A DNA stretch of 41,909 bases, taken from contig JAKLJP010000054.1 in assembly GCA_023151115.1 (NCBI GenBank), forward strand, positions 1-41,909, given 5' to 3'. This stretch comes from Anaerolineae bacterium (GTDB lineage Bacteria > Chloroflexota > Anaerolineae > 4572-78 > J111). Numbering within the stretch: the first letter of the stretch is position 1; every line of letters starts with the position of its first letter. Position numbers and translations under genes: made by a program. The notes below the pieces were generated by a model. It did no database searches and was not told the origin of the DNA. It was given only the letters and a program-made list of their open reading frames with translations. Shown here piece after piece: positions 23,720 to 29,993 of this stretch.

Positions 23720-24376
23720 TCAGGTATATTGGAGTGTAGCATCTACCTGGGCGTGGGTCAAGACCGCTCCAACCAAGCGGGCATTGACTTTGGCCAGCCT
23801 ATCTTTGGCCGCTTTGACGTGGTCCCGCTTCGTGCCGCCCGCTTTGACCACCAGCAGCACCCCGTCTACTTTGGCGGCCAGCAGCGAAGCATCATTGACC
23901 GTAATAATCGGCGGCGCGTCGAAGATGATAATTTCAGCCAGACCAGTCAGGTGGGCCATAATTTCGGCCATCTTGTTCGAGGCGAGCAGTTGGCCGGGGA
24001 TGGGCGGCAGGGGACCGCTGGTCAGCACGTGCAGGCTGGTGTTGGGGATGGCTTGCAGCGGCGGCTGTTTGAAGGCGTCGTCCTCTCGAAAGAGATTGGT
24101 AAAGCCCCGCTCATTGGCCAGCCCAAAGAGGGTATGCTGGGCCGGTTTGCGCAGGTCGGCGTCTACCAGGATTACGGGCCGGTCGCCATCGGCCATGGCT
24201 ACGGCCAGATTGGCTACGGCGGCGCTTTTGCCCTCGGTGGGCGCGGCGGAGGTGACCAGCAGGGTGCGCAGGTGTTGGTCAACCCCGGCAAAATCAAGAT
24301 TGGTCCGCAAGGTGCGGTAAGCTTCAGCCGCAGCGGAACGGGGATCGGTTAAGGTGATGATCGCGTCAGTTGGCAT
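23720..24376 (-). CDS. CpsD/CapB-like cytoplasmic BY-kinase-type ATPase
   Basis: A 218-residue P-loop ATPase of the bacterial tyrosine kinase / MinD-like group. Seen are SAAEAYRTLRTNL (the usual EAYR oligomerisation motif), the Walker A variant TSAAPTEGKSAAVANLA (about 43-59), Walker A' VILVDADLRKP and Walker B-like EIIIFDAPPI. The kinase would phosphorylate itself on a C-terminal tyrosine cluster; here the tail has a single Tyr, second from last, so cluster-based control looks absent. It forms a functional unit with the Wzz-like membrane proteins encoded just upstream and the CpsB-like phosphatase downstream. Confidence 0.88.
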   Translation of the reverse strand: MPTDAIITLTDPRSAAAEAYRTLRTNLDFAGVDQHLRTLLVTSAAPTEGKSAAVANLAVAMADGDRPVILVDADLRKPAQHTLFGLANERGFTNLFREDDAFKQPPLQAIPNTSLHVLTSGPLPPIPGQLLASNKMAEIMAHLTGLAEIIIFDAPPIITVNDASLLAAKVDGVLLVVKAGGTKRDHVKAAKDRLAKVNARLVGAVLTHAQVDATLQYT

Positions 24377-24461
24377 AGGTTACTCTGGAGAATGACCGGG
24401 GACGGGAGACCGAAGACCGGGCTAAACTCTCCCCGTCTACTGTCTACTGTCTACCGTTTAC

Positions 24462-25193
24462 TTAATTTGACCCGCGCAGCCCTGGTACAAGCTGGCGGCG
24501 TTTTTCTCCGGCGGGATGAGGCGTATCGCCAGAAATGGGTGGGATTGCGCCCAAAACGGCCACGCCGATGGCCCGCTCGACATCAGCCGGGGTGCGGATG
24601 GTGTCCAACTCCAGCCACTCTAAAAAGAAGATGACGATGGCGCCGACCAACAGCCCAAACAAGCCGCCGGCCAGGGTGTTGATCTTGGTCTGGGGCGAAT
24701 ATTGCTCGTAACCCAAATTGTACACGCTGTCCAGCATCCGTACTTCGATCCGGTCGCGCTTGTCCTGCTGCTGGTTCCAGCGGTCGCGGTCTTCGATAAA
24801 CACTTTAGCCATTGTATCTACCATGTCCATCGCCACTTTGGGGTCACGGTCACGGGCTTCGATTTCCAGGGTGAAGGTCGAGCTGTCGGGGTTGACAAAG
24901 AGCTTGCCGAGTAGGGTGGTCGTGTCCATATCAAGCTGGGCGCGGTCAATAACCGTCGTGGCCATGGTATGGGTACGAATGTTCTCGGCGTAGTTACGCA
25001 GCAGGTCTTTCAGGCTGTTGCTGGAACCCCAGTCGGTGGCGCGCGCCGGGACGACGCTCAATTTAACGCTGGCGCTGTAGATTGGCGTCTGCATTTTGCT
25101 AAAGCCAAAGGCGCTGGCAGCGGCGATAGCCGCCACAACCAGCATAATCCAGCCCCGTTTGCGTAAAATTTTCAGATAATCGTTAATTTCCAT
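24462..25193 (-). CDS. Wzz-like polysaccharide chain-length / co-polymerase protein 1
   Basis: A 243-residue inner-membrane protein of the Wzz/YveK group. An N-terminal helix (about 15-33, RGWIMLVVAAIAAASAFGF) and a C-terminal helix (about 176-196, LAGGLFGLLVGAIVIFFLEW) flank an extracytoplasmic alpha/beta domain; the short cytoplasmic end (DTIRTPADVERAIGVAVLGAIPP) is the usual docking segment for a CpsD kinase. It sets polymer length with the adjacent kinase. The ATG at 25193 follows an in-frame GTG; AAAGG lies about 9 nt upstream. It is separated by a word-like palindrome from the second Wzz-like gene. Confidence 0.88.
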   Translation of the reverse strand: MEINDYLKILRKRGWIMLVVAAIAAASAFGFSKMQTPIYSASVKLSVVPARATDWGSSNSLKDLLRNYAENIRTHTMATTVIDRAQLDMDTTTLLGKLFVNPDSSTFTLEIEARDRDPKVAMDMVDTMAKVFIEDRDRWNQQQDKRDRIEVRMLDSVYNLGYEQYSPQTKINTLAGGLFGLLVGAIVIFFLEWLELDTIRTPADVERAIGVAVLGAIPPISGDTPHPAGEKRRQLVPGLRGSN

Positions 25194-25220
25194 CACAGTT
25201 GCCTTTCTCTATTACATTGT

Positions 25221-25297
25221 ACCACAGGGGAGGCGATGAGGCGAGGACGCGAGGCTACGAATCTCATCGCCTCCTCGCCTCACGTTTCATCGCCTCC
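25221..25297. repeat. GGGGAGGCGATGAGG palindrome overlapping a stop codon
   Basis: Arms AGGGGAGGCGATGAGGCGAGG and its imperfect reverse complement ending CATCGCCTCCCCT enclose further GGCGAGGACGCGAGG words. The last codons and the TGA stop of Wzz-like protein 2 (GGG AGG CGA TGA on the minus strand) are inside the right arm. Confidence 0.8.
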
Positions 25298-25979
25298 CCT
25301 TCGGTACTTCGGCCAGCACACTGACCCCCATTGCCTCCAGGTCCGCCCGCCCGCGGATGCTGTCATCCAGATAATCGAGCAAAAAGGTTAGGGCCAGCCC
25401 GGCGACCAGGGCCAATAACAGACGCACCGGCAGGTTGAGCCTTTGGGTCAACGAGGGCGGGTTGGCGGCGGGCGGCGAAGGTGGGTCAATCACCTTGATA
25501 AGCGCGCCGGGTGTGCCCAATTGAGTCAGGTACTTGGGGCTGTCTTGCTGCATCACCGTCACAATGGCCTGGGCAATCTCGGCTAACTCGGCCTCATTGC
25601 CCCAACTGAGGTTCAGCCGCAAAATACGGTGCTGTTTTTCGGCAATTGTCACCCCGCCGATGCTGCCCGGCGGAAGCTGCGCCTGACTGCCCATCTCGAC
25701 CAGCCGCCGGTTGACATCGGCCGCAAACGCGCCGCTGCTGACAATCGCGCTCAGATCGTCGGCCAAGTACTCCGACGAGAGCCAGGCATAGTAGCTGTCA
25801 TAAGTGTATTGATCGGGCACTTCTTGCGGCTTGACCCCGACCGTAAAGCGCATGGAGGTGCTGTAGGTCGGCGGCGGCGTCTGGCCCGTCAGCAAACTGG
25901 CCGCAGCGACGACGATTAATAACAACGCCGGAATCCAGGCCCGCTTCCAGATGATCTGCCAATACTGTTTAAGCTCCAT
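25287..25979 (-). CDS. Wzz-like polysaccharide chain-length / co-polymerase protein 2
   Basis: A 230-residue protein with the same topology as its neighbour: N-terminal helix about 14-33 (AWIPALLLIVVAAASLLTG), external domain, Pro-rich segment DPPSPPAANPPS typical of Wzz just before the C-terminal helix (about 187-205, LLLALVAGLALTFLLDYL), and RGRADLEAMGVSVLAEVP as the cytoplasmic tail. Two diverged Wzz-like proteins in one operon may form a hetero-oligomer or set two chain lengths. The final GRR-stop is encoded within a repeat, so the C-terminus is probably recently altered. The ATG is at 25979 with AGGTTGCCAGAGC upstream. Confidence 0.86.
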   Translation of the reverse strand: MELKQYWQIIWKRAWIPALLLIVVAAASLLTGQTPPPTYSTSMRFTVGVKPQEVPDQYTYDSYYAWLSSEYLADDLSAIVSSGAFAADVNRRLVEMGSQAQLPPGSIGGVTIAEKQHRILRLNLSWGNEAELAEIAQAIVTVMQQDSPKYLTQLGTPGALIKVIDPPSPPAANPPSLTQRLNLPVRLLLALVAGLALTFLLDYLDDSIRGRADLEAMGVSVLAEVPKGRR

Positions 25980-26087
25980 GCTCTGGCAACCTCTTTACTC
26001 TATCACGTCCCAGCGCCATTGTCATCCGGCGACTCGCGCAAATAGAGCCTCAAAGTATAGGCCAAATACCAGTAACCTCAAAATGAA

Positions 26088-26157
26088 GGAGTAGGCAGTA
26101 AGGAGTAGGGAGTAGGGGATTGTTCCCTTACTTCTTACTCCCTACTTCCTACTCCCT
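26088..26157. repeat. GGAGTAGGGAGTA palindrome overlapping the GT4 stop codon
   Basis: Tandem GGAGTAGG/AGTAAGG words on the left and CTTACTTCTTACTCCCTAC words on the right form an imperfect palindrome around ATTGTT. The stop codon of the glycosyltransferase (AGC AGG GAG TAG on the minus strand) is part of the right arm. Confidence 0.8.
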
Positions 26158-27297
26158 GCTCTGAAACTCTTGCCACTTCTGCGCCACAAACGCGCCCAAC
26201 TCCTGTTTGAATCGCTCGACGCTGAAACGTTCGGCGTTGGCGCGGGCGGCGGCGGGGTCGAAGGAGGTGCGCTCAAACTGCGTGATGGTTTCGATCAGCG
26301 CTTCCACCGACTGCTCACGGAAAAAGAGGCCGGTCTGCCCCTCGACAACAGTATCCAGCGCCCCGCCCTGGCCAAAAGCAATCACCGGCCTTCCCGCCGC
26401 CTGAGCCTCAACCGGGGCAATACCGAAATCCTCAAAGCCGGGAAACAAAAAGGCGCGGCAATTCGCCATCAGTTCGGCCACTTCGTTCCCCGGCAGCCGG
26501 CCCTTGAACTCGATGGTTGGCCCGGCCATTGCCTCCAACCTGGTCCGGTCGCGCCCATCACCCACAATGATCAGCCGTTTGCCCAGGCGAGTCAACGCCT
26601 GCACCGCCAGGTCAATCCGCTTGTACGGGATCAGACGGGAAACGATGAGATAAAAATCGCCGGATACCTGGCCGGGCGGCAACGGGCGAAACCAGCCTGT
26701 GTCCACCGGTGGATAAATGATGACCGAGTCACGTCCATAATATTTTTTAATCCGCGCTTGAATATCGGTGGAAATCGCAATGAAGTAGTCAACCCCTGCC
26801 TCCCTGCTCCTCCGCTCCTCTGCCCCTCCGCTCCCCTGCGCCGCTTCATAATCCCACCGCCGCAGCCGCCGAATCAGCGGCTCGATCAGCCAGCCGACCC
26901 AACGGCCAAAGCCCTCGCGGGCAGCATAGCTGCCGTAATCCCAAACGTAGCGGGTTGGAGCCAGGCAGTAGCAAATGTGTAGTTGCTCTGCCGTATGGCG
27001 CAGGCCGTGAATAAAGCCGCTTTTGTTGGACAAAATGAGGTCATAGCCGGAAAAGTCCATGCTCTCGACCGCCGGGGGGTAAAGCGGCAAGTAGGGCTGG
27101 TGATGGCGGTGAATGGCCGGAGCGCGGTTGAGCCAGGTGGGGCGAATATCCCACCGGCGATAGGCCTCCGGCATTAGCGCCGGCCCGTAGATGGTGGTGA
27201 AAACGGGCGCGCCCGGATACAGCTCGACCAGCCGCTCCAGCACATTTTCCGCGCCGCCCATCTGGTTGAGCCAATCGTGGGCCAGGGCGATTTTCAT
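26149..27297 (-). CDS. GT4-family glycosyltransferase
   Basis: A 382-residue GT-B fold retaining glycosyltransferase. The acceptor half starts with MKIALAHDWLNQMGGAENVL; the donor half has DFYLIVSRLIPYKRIDLAVQ, LIIVGDGRDRTRLEAMA and the EX7E motif within FPGFEDFGIAPVEAQAAGRP. It would transfer a sugar from a nucleotide donor during polysaccharide repeat-unit assembly at the membrane; donor and acceptor are not predictable. The ATG at 27297 overlaps the PIN-toxin stop by the ATGA arrangement, so translation is coupled. The stop lies in a palindrome (26088-26157), and the tail SRE may be repeat-derived. Confidence 0.92.
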   Translation of the reverse strand: MKIALAHDWLNQMGGAENVLERLVELYPGAPVFTTIYGPALMPEAYRRWDIRPTWLNRAPAIHRHHQPYLPLYPPAVESMDFSGYDLILSNKSGFIHGLRHTAEQLHICYCLAPTRYVWDYGSYAAREGFGRWVGWLIEPLIRRLRRWDYEAAQGSGGAEERRSREAGVDYFIAISTDIQARIKKYYGRDSVIIYPPVDTGWFRPLPPGQVSGDFYLIVSRLIPYKRIDLAVQALTRLGKRLIIVGDGRDRTRLEAMAGPTIEFKGRLPGNEVAELMANCRAFLFPGFEDFGIAPVEAQAAGRPVIAFGQGGALDTVVEGQTGLFFREQSVEALIETITQFERTSFDPAAARANAERFSVERFKQELGAFVAQKWQEFQSRE

Positions 27298-27731
27298 ACC
27301 CGATTCTCTCTTCGCCAAGCTTCTAACCGGTTAATAAATTCGGCAGGTTGGCAAATCTGAATACCTTGATAGGGGTTCAATACAAGCAAATCCTTGTCTT
27401 CACTTACCAGGTAATCGGCTGAGGCATGCACCGCGCAGGCCAAAAATTTGTCGTCTTTGGGATCGCGTGAGGCAGAGGGCAACTCCGGGGGCTCGACCAC
27501 TTTAGCCTGTTCGAAAAGGGTAATAATTTGAGCAATCTGAAGTTGGGTGATTTGGAGAAATTTTGCTCGTAGCTTGGGCCGATGGAGAACTTCTAATATC
27601 TCGTAGATGATAGGCGGCGACAGAATTAACTCGTAGTCAATTGCCAGTTCATTCAACAAGCGACCACAGCGGGAATGAGGATTGATGAGCGCACGCAGAA
27701 AAATATTGGTATCAAAAACAGCCTTGAGCAT
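27294..27731 (-). CDS. PIN-domain toxin (COG1569-like)
   Basis: A 145-residue predicted RNase. The PIN acidic residues are in KAVFDTNIFLRAL (Asp7), SPPIIYEILEVL (Glu), SRDPKDDKFLACA (Asp pair) and ADYLVSEDKDLL. In this family the protein is the toxin of a VapBC-like pair, cutting RNA when its antitoxin is lost. The AbrB-type antitoxin ends 1 nt upstream of its ATG. Unusually, its stop overlaps the start of a glycosyltransferase, so the toxin-antitoxin pair is tied to the polysaccharide operon. Confidence 0.88.
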   Translation of the reverse strand: MLKAVFDTNIFLRALINPHSRCGRLLNELAIDYELILSPPIIYEILEVLHRPKLRAKFLQITQLQIAQIITLFEQAKVVEPPELPSASRDPKDDKFLACAVHASADYLVSEDKDLLVLNPYQGIQICQPAEFINRLEAWRRENRV

Positions 27732-27732
27732 A

Positions 27733-28029
27733 TTAGCGCTGAGACCGGACTTCTTTTACAGCTTCGTCTATCAAAGCGTCAATCTCAGCTTCGTCCATCG
27801 CTTCGGCTTCGGCGCGGACCGGGGCAAACATGGCGTAAAGTTCCTGCGCCCAACTTTTACCGGAAGCCGGTCGGGTCACTACCGGCGTAATTTCAATTTT
27901 ATCATCACGCAGGGTGAGTTGAAGCAGGCTGTCATCGGTAATCCCCAGCCGCCGCCGAAACTCAGCCGGAATGGTCAGTTGACCTCGCCGTAGAGGGCGA
28001 ATGATTTCGGTCAAAAGTGTTTCAGCCAC
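27733..28029 (-). CDS. AbrB/MazE-type antitoxin
   Basis: A 98-residue protein with an N-terminal swapped-hairpin DNA-binding domain (IRPLRRGQLTIPAEFRRRLG at about 10-29) and an acidic C-terminal helix (AEAMDEAEIDALIDEAVKEV) that would wrap the PIN toxin. The start is taken as GTG 28029 because GGAG lies 7 nt upstream; an ATG at 28065 in frame has no ribosome site and adds non-conserved residues. It pairs with the PIN gene one nucleotide downstream and probably represses their common promoter. Confidence 0.85.
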   Translation of the reverse strand: MAETLLTEIIRPLRRGQLTIPAEFRRRLGITDDSLLQLTLRDDKIEITPVVTRPASGKSWAQELYAMFAPVRAEAEAMDEAEIDALIDEAVKEVRSQR

Positions 28030-28199
28030 AACATATCTCCATAATATGGAATTTCCACAATTCATTATAAGCTGGGCTTAAGGGATGTCAACTTTGTAAA
28101 CTACCGTGTTGTAATGCTAAGCACCCAGCAGTTCCTTGAGCGATTGGAAGCAGGTGAGTTGTAGAAAGTTCTCAAAACCTCGCAAGATCACGCCATTTT

Positions 28200-28718
28200 T
28201 TAGCCCATCAGCCACAACTTGCCGACCCACAGGGCGGCCACAGCCAGCTTTTCGACTAGGGGGGCCAGGGTGTCGGCAATGGGCTTGACTGCCTGACCAA
28301 CCTCCCCCGCTTTTTCAGCCACAGTTTTGGCCCCGTCGAGAATACCACCCAGCAAAGAAGTGGCCTCCGTTAAACTTTTCTGAACGGATTTAGCCTGTTC
28401 TGGGCCAACCTCGCCCTCAGCCTTGGCGGCTGCTTCTTTGACGCTGGCCTCCGCGCCTTGAGCGGTGTAAGGCGCCGCCGAGGAAACTTGGGCCAGCGCC
28501 TCTTTCTGAGCCGTTAACGCGGCTAACTCTTGCTGAATTTCGACCAGTAGTTGCTTGAGCTTTTCAGGCGTGGGCGGCTCACTGGCCGCAGTGGGCTGCC
28601 CGCCCAGGGTGATCGTCGCATTGCTGACATCTCGACCGCCAATAATATTGTTTTGAAAATTCCCACTGACGTTGCCGATGGTCACGCTGCTGCTGCCGGA
28701 AGACTCTTGAGTTGTCAT
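28200..28718 (-). CDS. Unrecognised protein with IGNVSGNF..GGRDV motif
   Basis: A 172-residue acidic protein. Residues 10-40 are a glycine/asparagine-rich beta-type motif, VTIGNVSGNFQNNIIGGRDV then NATITLGG, also found in the neighbour at 28786-29523. Residues about 48-75 are helical (TPEKLKQLLVEIQQELAALT), followed by Ala-rich amphipathic helices and a C-terminal hydrophobic stretch (LAPLVEKLAVAALWVGKLW). No known enzyme motif. Such N-terminal motifs occur in uncharacterised multi-domain proteins of Chloroflexota and cyanobacteria; I infer an assembly role. GGAGAAT is about 8 nt upstream of the ATG. Confidence 0.7.
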   Translation of the reverse strand: MTTQESSGSSSVTIGNVSGNFQNNIIGGRDVSNATITLGGQPTAASEPPTPEKLKQLLVEIQQELAALTAQKEALAQVSSAAPYTAQGAEASVKEAAAKAEGEVGPEQAKSVQKSLTEATSLLGGILDGAKTVAEKAGEVGQAVKPIADTLAPLVEKLAVAALWVGKLWLMG

Positions 28719-28753
28719 ATAGATTCTCCTTTCGATGATAGGTTTTATATTTT

Positions 28754-28786
28754 AGCCCTGTGAGGTTTGGAAAACCTCACAGGGCT
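28754..28786. repeat. 15-bp perfect hairpin abutting a stop codon
   Basis: AGCCCTGTGAGGTTT (28754-28768) is exactly complementary to AAACCTCACAGGGCT (28772-28786). The right arm's last base is the first base of the stop codon of the 28786-29523 gene. No T-run follows on the minus strand, so this is a REP-like hairpin, perhaps protecting the mRNA end. Confidence 0.8.
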
Positions 28787-29523
28787 TATCCGCTTTTCGG
28801 ATTCAACAACTCCCCCAACCCCTGCCAAAATTCCACATCTGCCGCCGCTTCGGAAGCCAGGCGGATCAGGTCAATCACCAGCCCGGCCATAAAAACGCGG
28901 AACTGCTCGTTGTTCATTTTGGCAAATTCGCCCAGGCGCGGCTCTTCGGGCAGATGGGCTTTTTTGATGTCGGCGTATTCTAGTTCAGGGTTGGTGACAA
29001 AGGCGGCCGCCGGACCGATTTCAGCCAGGCCGAAGCGTTTCTTCTGGTCGGTGCGCTTGAACCAGAGGTGATTGAGGGCTTCCAGCCAGATCACCTGGTA
29101 CGGCTGGCTGTAGGCCGCGCTGAAACCGGACTCGCTAAAGGTGTCCCAATAATTCAGAGCCTTGAGCTTTTGGACCAGTTGCGGGGCCAGTTCGGGCAGC
29201 ATTTGCCGGAAGGGGAAAGCCGCTCCCGGATGACGGGGCCGCCATTGAGCCAGAATATCGCCCAGTATTTCGCCGGCAGCAGCGGCGGCGGTGGTTAGAC
29301 CGCTGCCCAGATGTTCCTGCAAGGCCTGGTCGAGATTGGCGCTGAGGTTTTTCAGATCGGGCAGCGACGTTGACGGCGGCAGCAATTCCTGAACTTTGGC
29401 AAAATCAAGAAACTGACCAACCACGATAATATTTTGGATAACATCCCGCCCGGCAATAATTGAGTTATTGATGTCACGCCCAACATCCCCTATATTAACT
29501 ACAGAACCGGCCTCACTGGTCAT
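28786..29523 (-). CDS. Unrecognised protein sharing the GDVGRDINNSIIAGRDV motif
   Basis: A 245-residue protein. Residues about 7-33 hold VNIGDVGRDINNSIIAGRDV and QNIIVVGQ, clearly the same design as the first 40 residues of its downstream neighbour. The rest (about 40-245) is mostly helical, with AAAAAGEILGDILAQWRPRH, LVQKLKALNYWDTFSESGFS and FMAGLVIDLIRLASEAAADV; no catalytic motif seen. The ATG at 29523 with GAGGGAG about 6 nt upstream is preferred to one five codons earlier. Middle gene of a three-gene set with 28200-28718 and 29612-29836. Function unknown. Confidence 0.72.
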   Translation of the reverse strand: MTSEAGSVVNIGDVGRDINNSIIAGRDVIQNIIVVGQFLDFAKVQELLPPSTSLPDLKNLSANLDQALQEHLGSGLTTAAAAAGEILGDILAQWRPRHPGAAFPFRQMLPELAPQLVQKLKALNYWDTFSESGFSAAYSQPYQVIWLEALNHLWFKRTDQKKRFGLAEIGPAAAFVTNPELEYADIKKAHLPEEPRLGEFAKMNNEQFRVFMAGLVIDLIRLASEAAADVEFWQGLGELLNPKSG

Positions 29524-29525
29524 TG

Positions 29526-29611
29526 TTTTCTCCCTCAAAAAAGAGGTGAGGAATCGTGAGACGATGAGGCGAAAAGATTATTCGCGTCCTCGCGTCCTCG
29601 CCTCATCTTCC
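29526..29611. repeat. GAGGCGA/TCGCCTC word palindrome
   Basis: GAGGTGAGGAATCGTGAGACGATGAGGCGA is imperfectly complementary to TTCGCGTCCTCGCGTCCTCGCCTCATCTTCC further right, with GCGTCCTC repeated in tandem. It fills the space between two genes of the small cluster and ends at the stop codon region of the upstream gene. Confidence 0.65.
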
Positions 29612-29836
29612 TCAAATCATAAACCGCAGCCGGGCCATAAAATCCCCCACCTCTTTCAGTTTGCGGGCGCTGGCTTCATCGTTTTTGGCCCGAAACTGCT
29701 CGACCACCGCTTCCAATTCGGCAAAAAAAACACCGTCGCACGCGCTGACATTTTCGCTGATAATTTTTTGCAGCTCGTCTCGATCCCTGGCCCGGATAAT
29801 TTTGCGAACTAACTCTTGCGCTTGTTGATGAGTCAT
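29612..29836 (-). CDS. Small helical protein related to repeats of CHAT-associated proteins
   Basis: A 74-residue all-helical protein: QELVRKIIRARDRDELQKII, then FFAELEAVVEQFRAKNDEAS and ARKLKEVGDFMARLR. The pattern of a short helix, ELQ-x-x-I, then F-x-x-x-L-x-x-x-V-x-x and LKEVGDFMARL recalls small helical modules attached to CHAT-protease or TPR proteins in Chloroflexota; here it stands alone. No good ribosome site precedes the ATG, and the upstream 40 bp are the word-like repeat AGTCAGTAGTCA. First gene of the three-gene minus-strand set, divergent from the AlbA_2 regulator. Assignment weak. Confidence 0.55.
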   Translation of the reverse strand: MTHQQAQELVRKIIRARDRDELQKIISENVSACDGVFFAELEAVVEQFRAKNDEASARKLKEVGDFMARLRFMI

Positions 29837-29837
29837 G

Positions 29838-29925
29838 ATAGTAACCAGTAGTCAATAGTCAGTAGTCAGATTATCTTTTCTGATTACCGGCTACCGACCA
29901 CTATTCTACTCCTTTTTGTCCCATC
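29838..29925. repeat. AGTAGTCA word palindrome
   Basis: GTAACCAGTAGTCAATAGTCAGTAGTCA is imperfectly complementary to CTGATTACCGGCTACCGACCACTATTCTAC further right. It occupies the divergent intergenic region between the small helical protein and the AlbA_2 regulator, leaving little room for a minus-strand promoter outside it. A single-arm relative is at 22009-22036. Confidence 0.6.
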
Positions 29926-29958
29926 ATAACACGAGAATGGACAATTTTCAATGCCGGG

Positions 29959-29987
29959 TTGACAATTGACCTTTGCGCATTGATAAT
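29959..29987 (+). promoter_or_regulatory. Strong sigma-70-like promoter, likely leaderless transcript
   Basis: TTGACA (29959-29964), a 17-bp spacer and GATAAT (29982-29987). The AlbA_2 gene ATG is at 29994, seven bases after the -10 box, so the transcript would start at or within a base or two of the start codon. CAATTTTCAAT, GACAATTGAC and GATAATTGAA around it are related AT-rich words that could be operator half-sites. Confidence 0.65.
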
Positions 29988-29993
29988 TGAAGT

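Noticed and set aside
23330..24352. Long plus-strand frame opposite the coiled-coil and CpsD-like genes
   Set aside because: Its repeats mirror the heptad repeats of the minus-strand gene, it crosses two real genes, and it has no recognisable domain.
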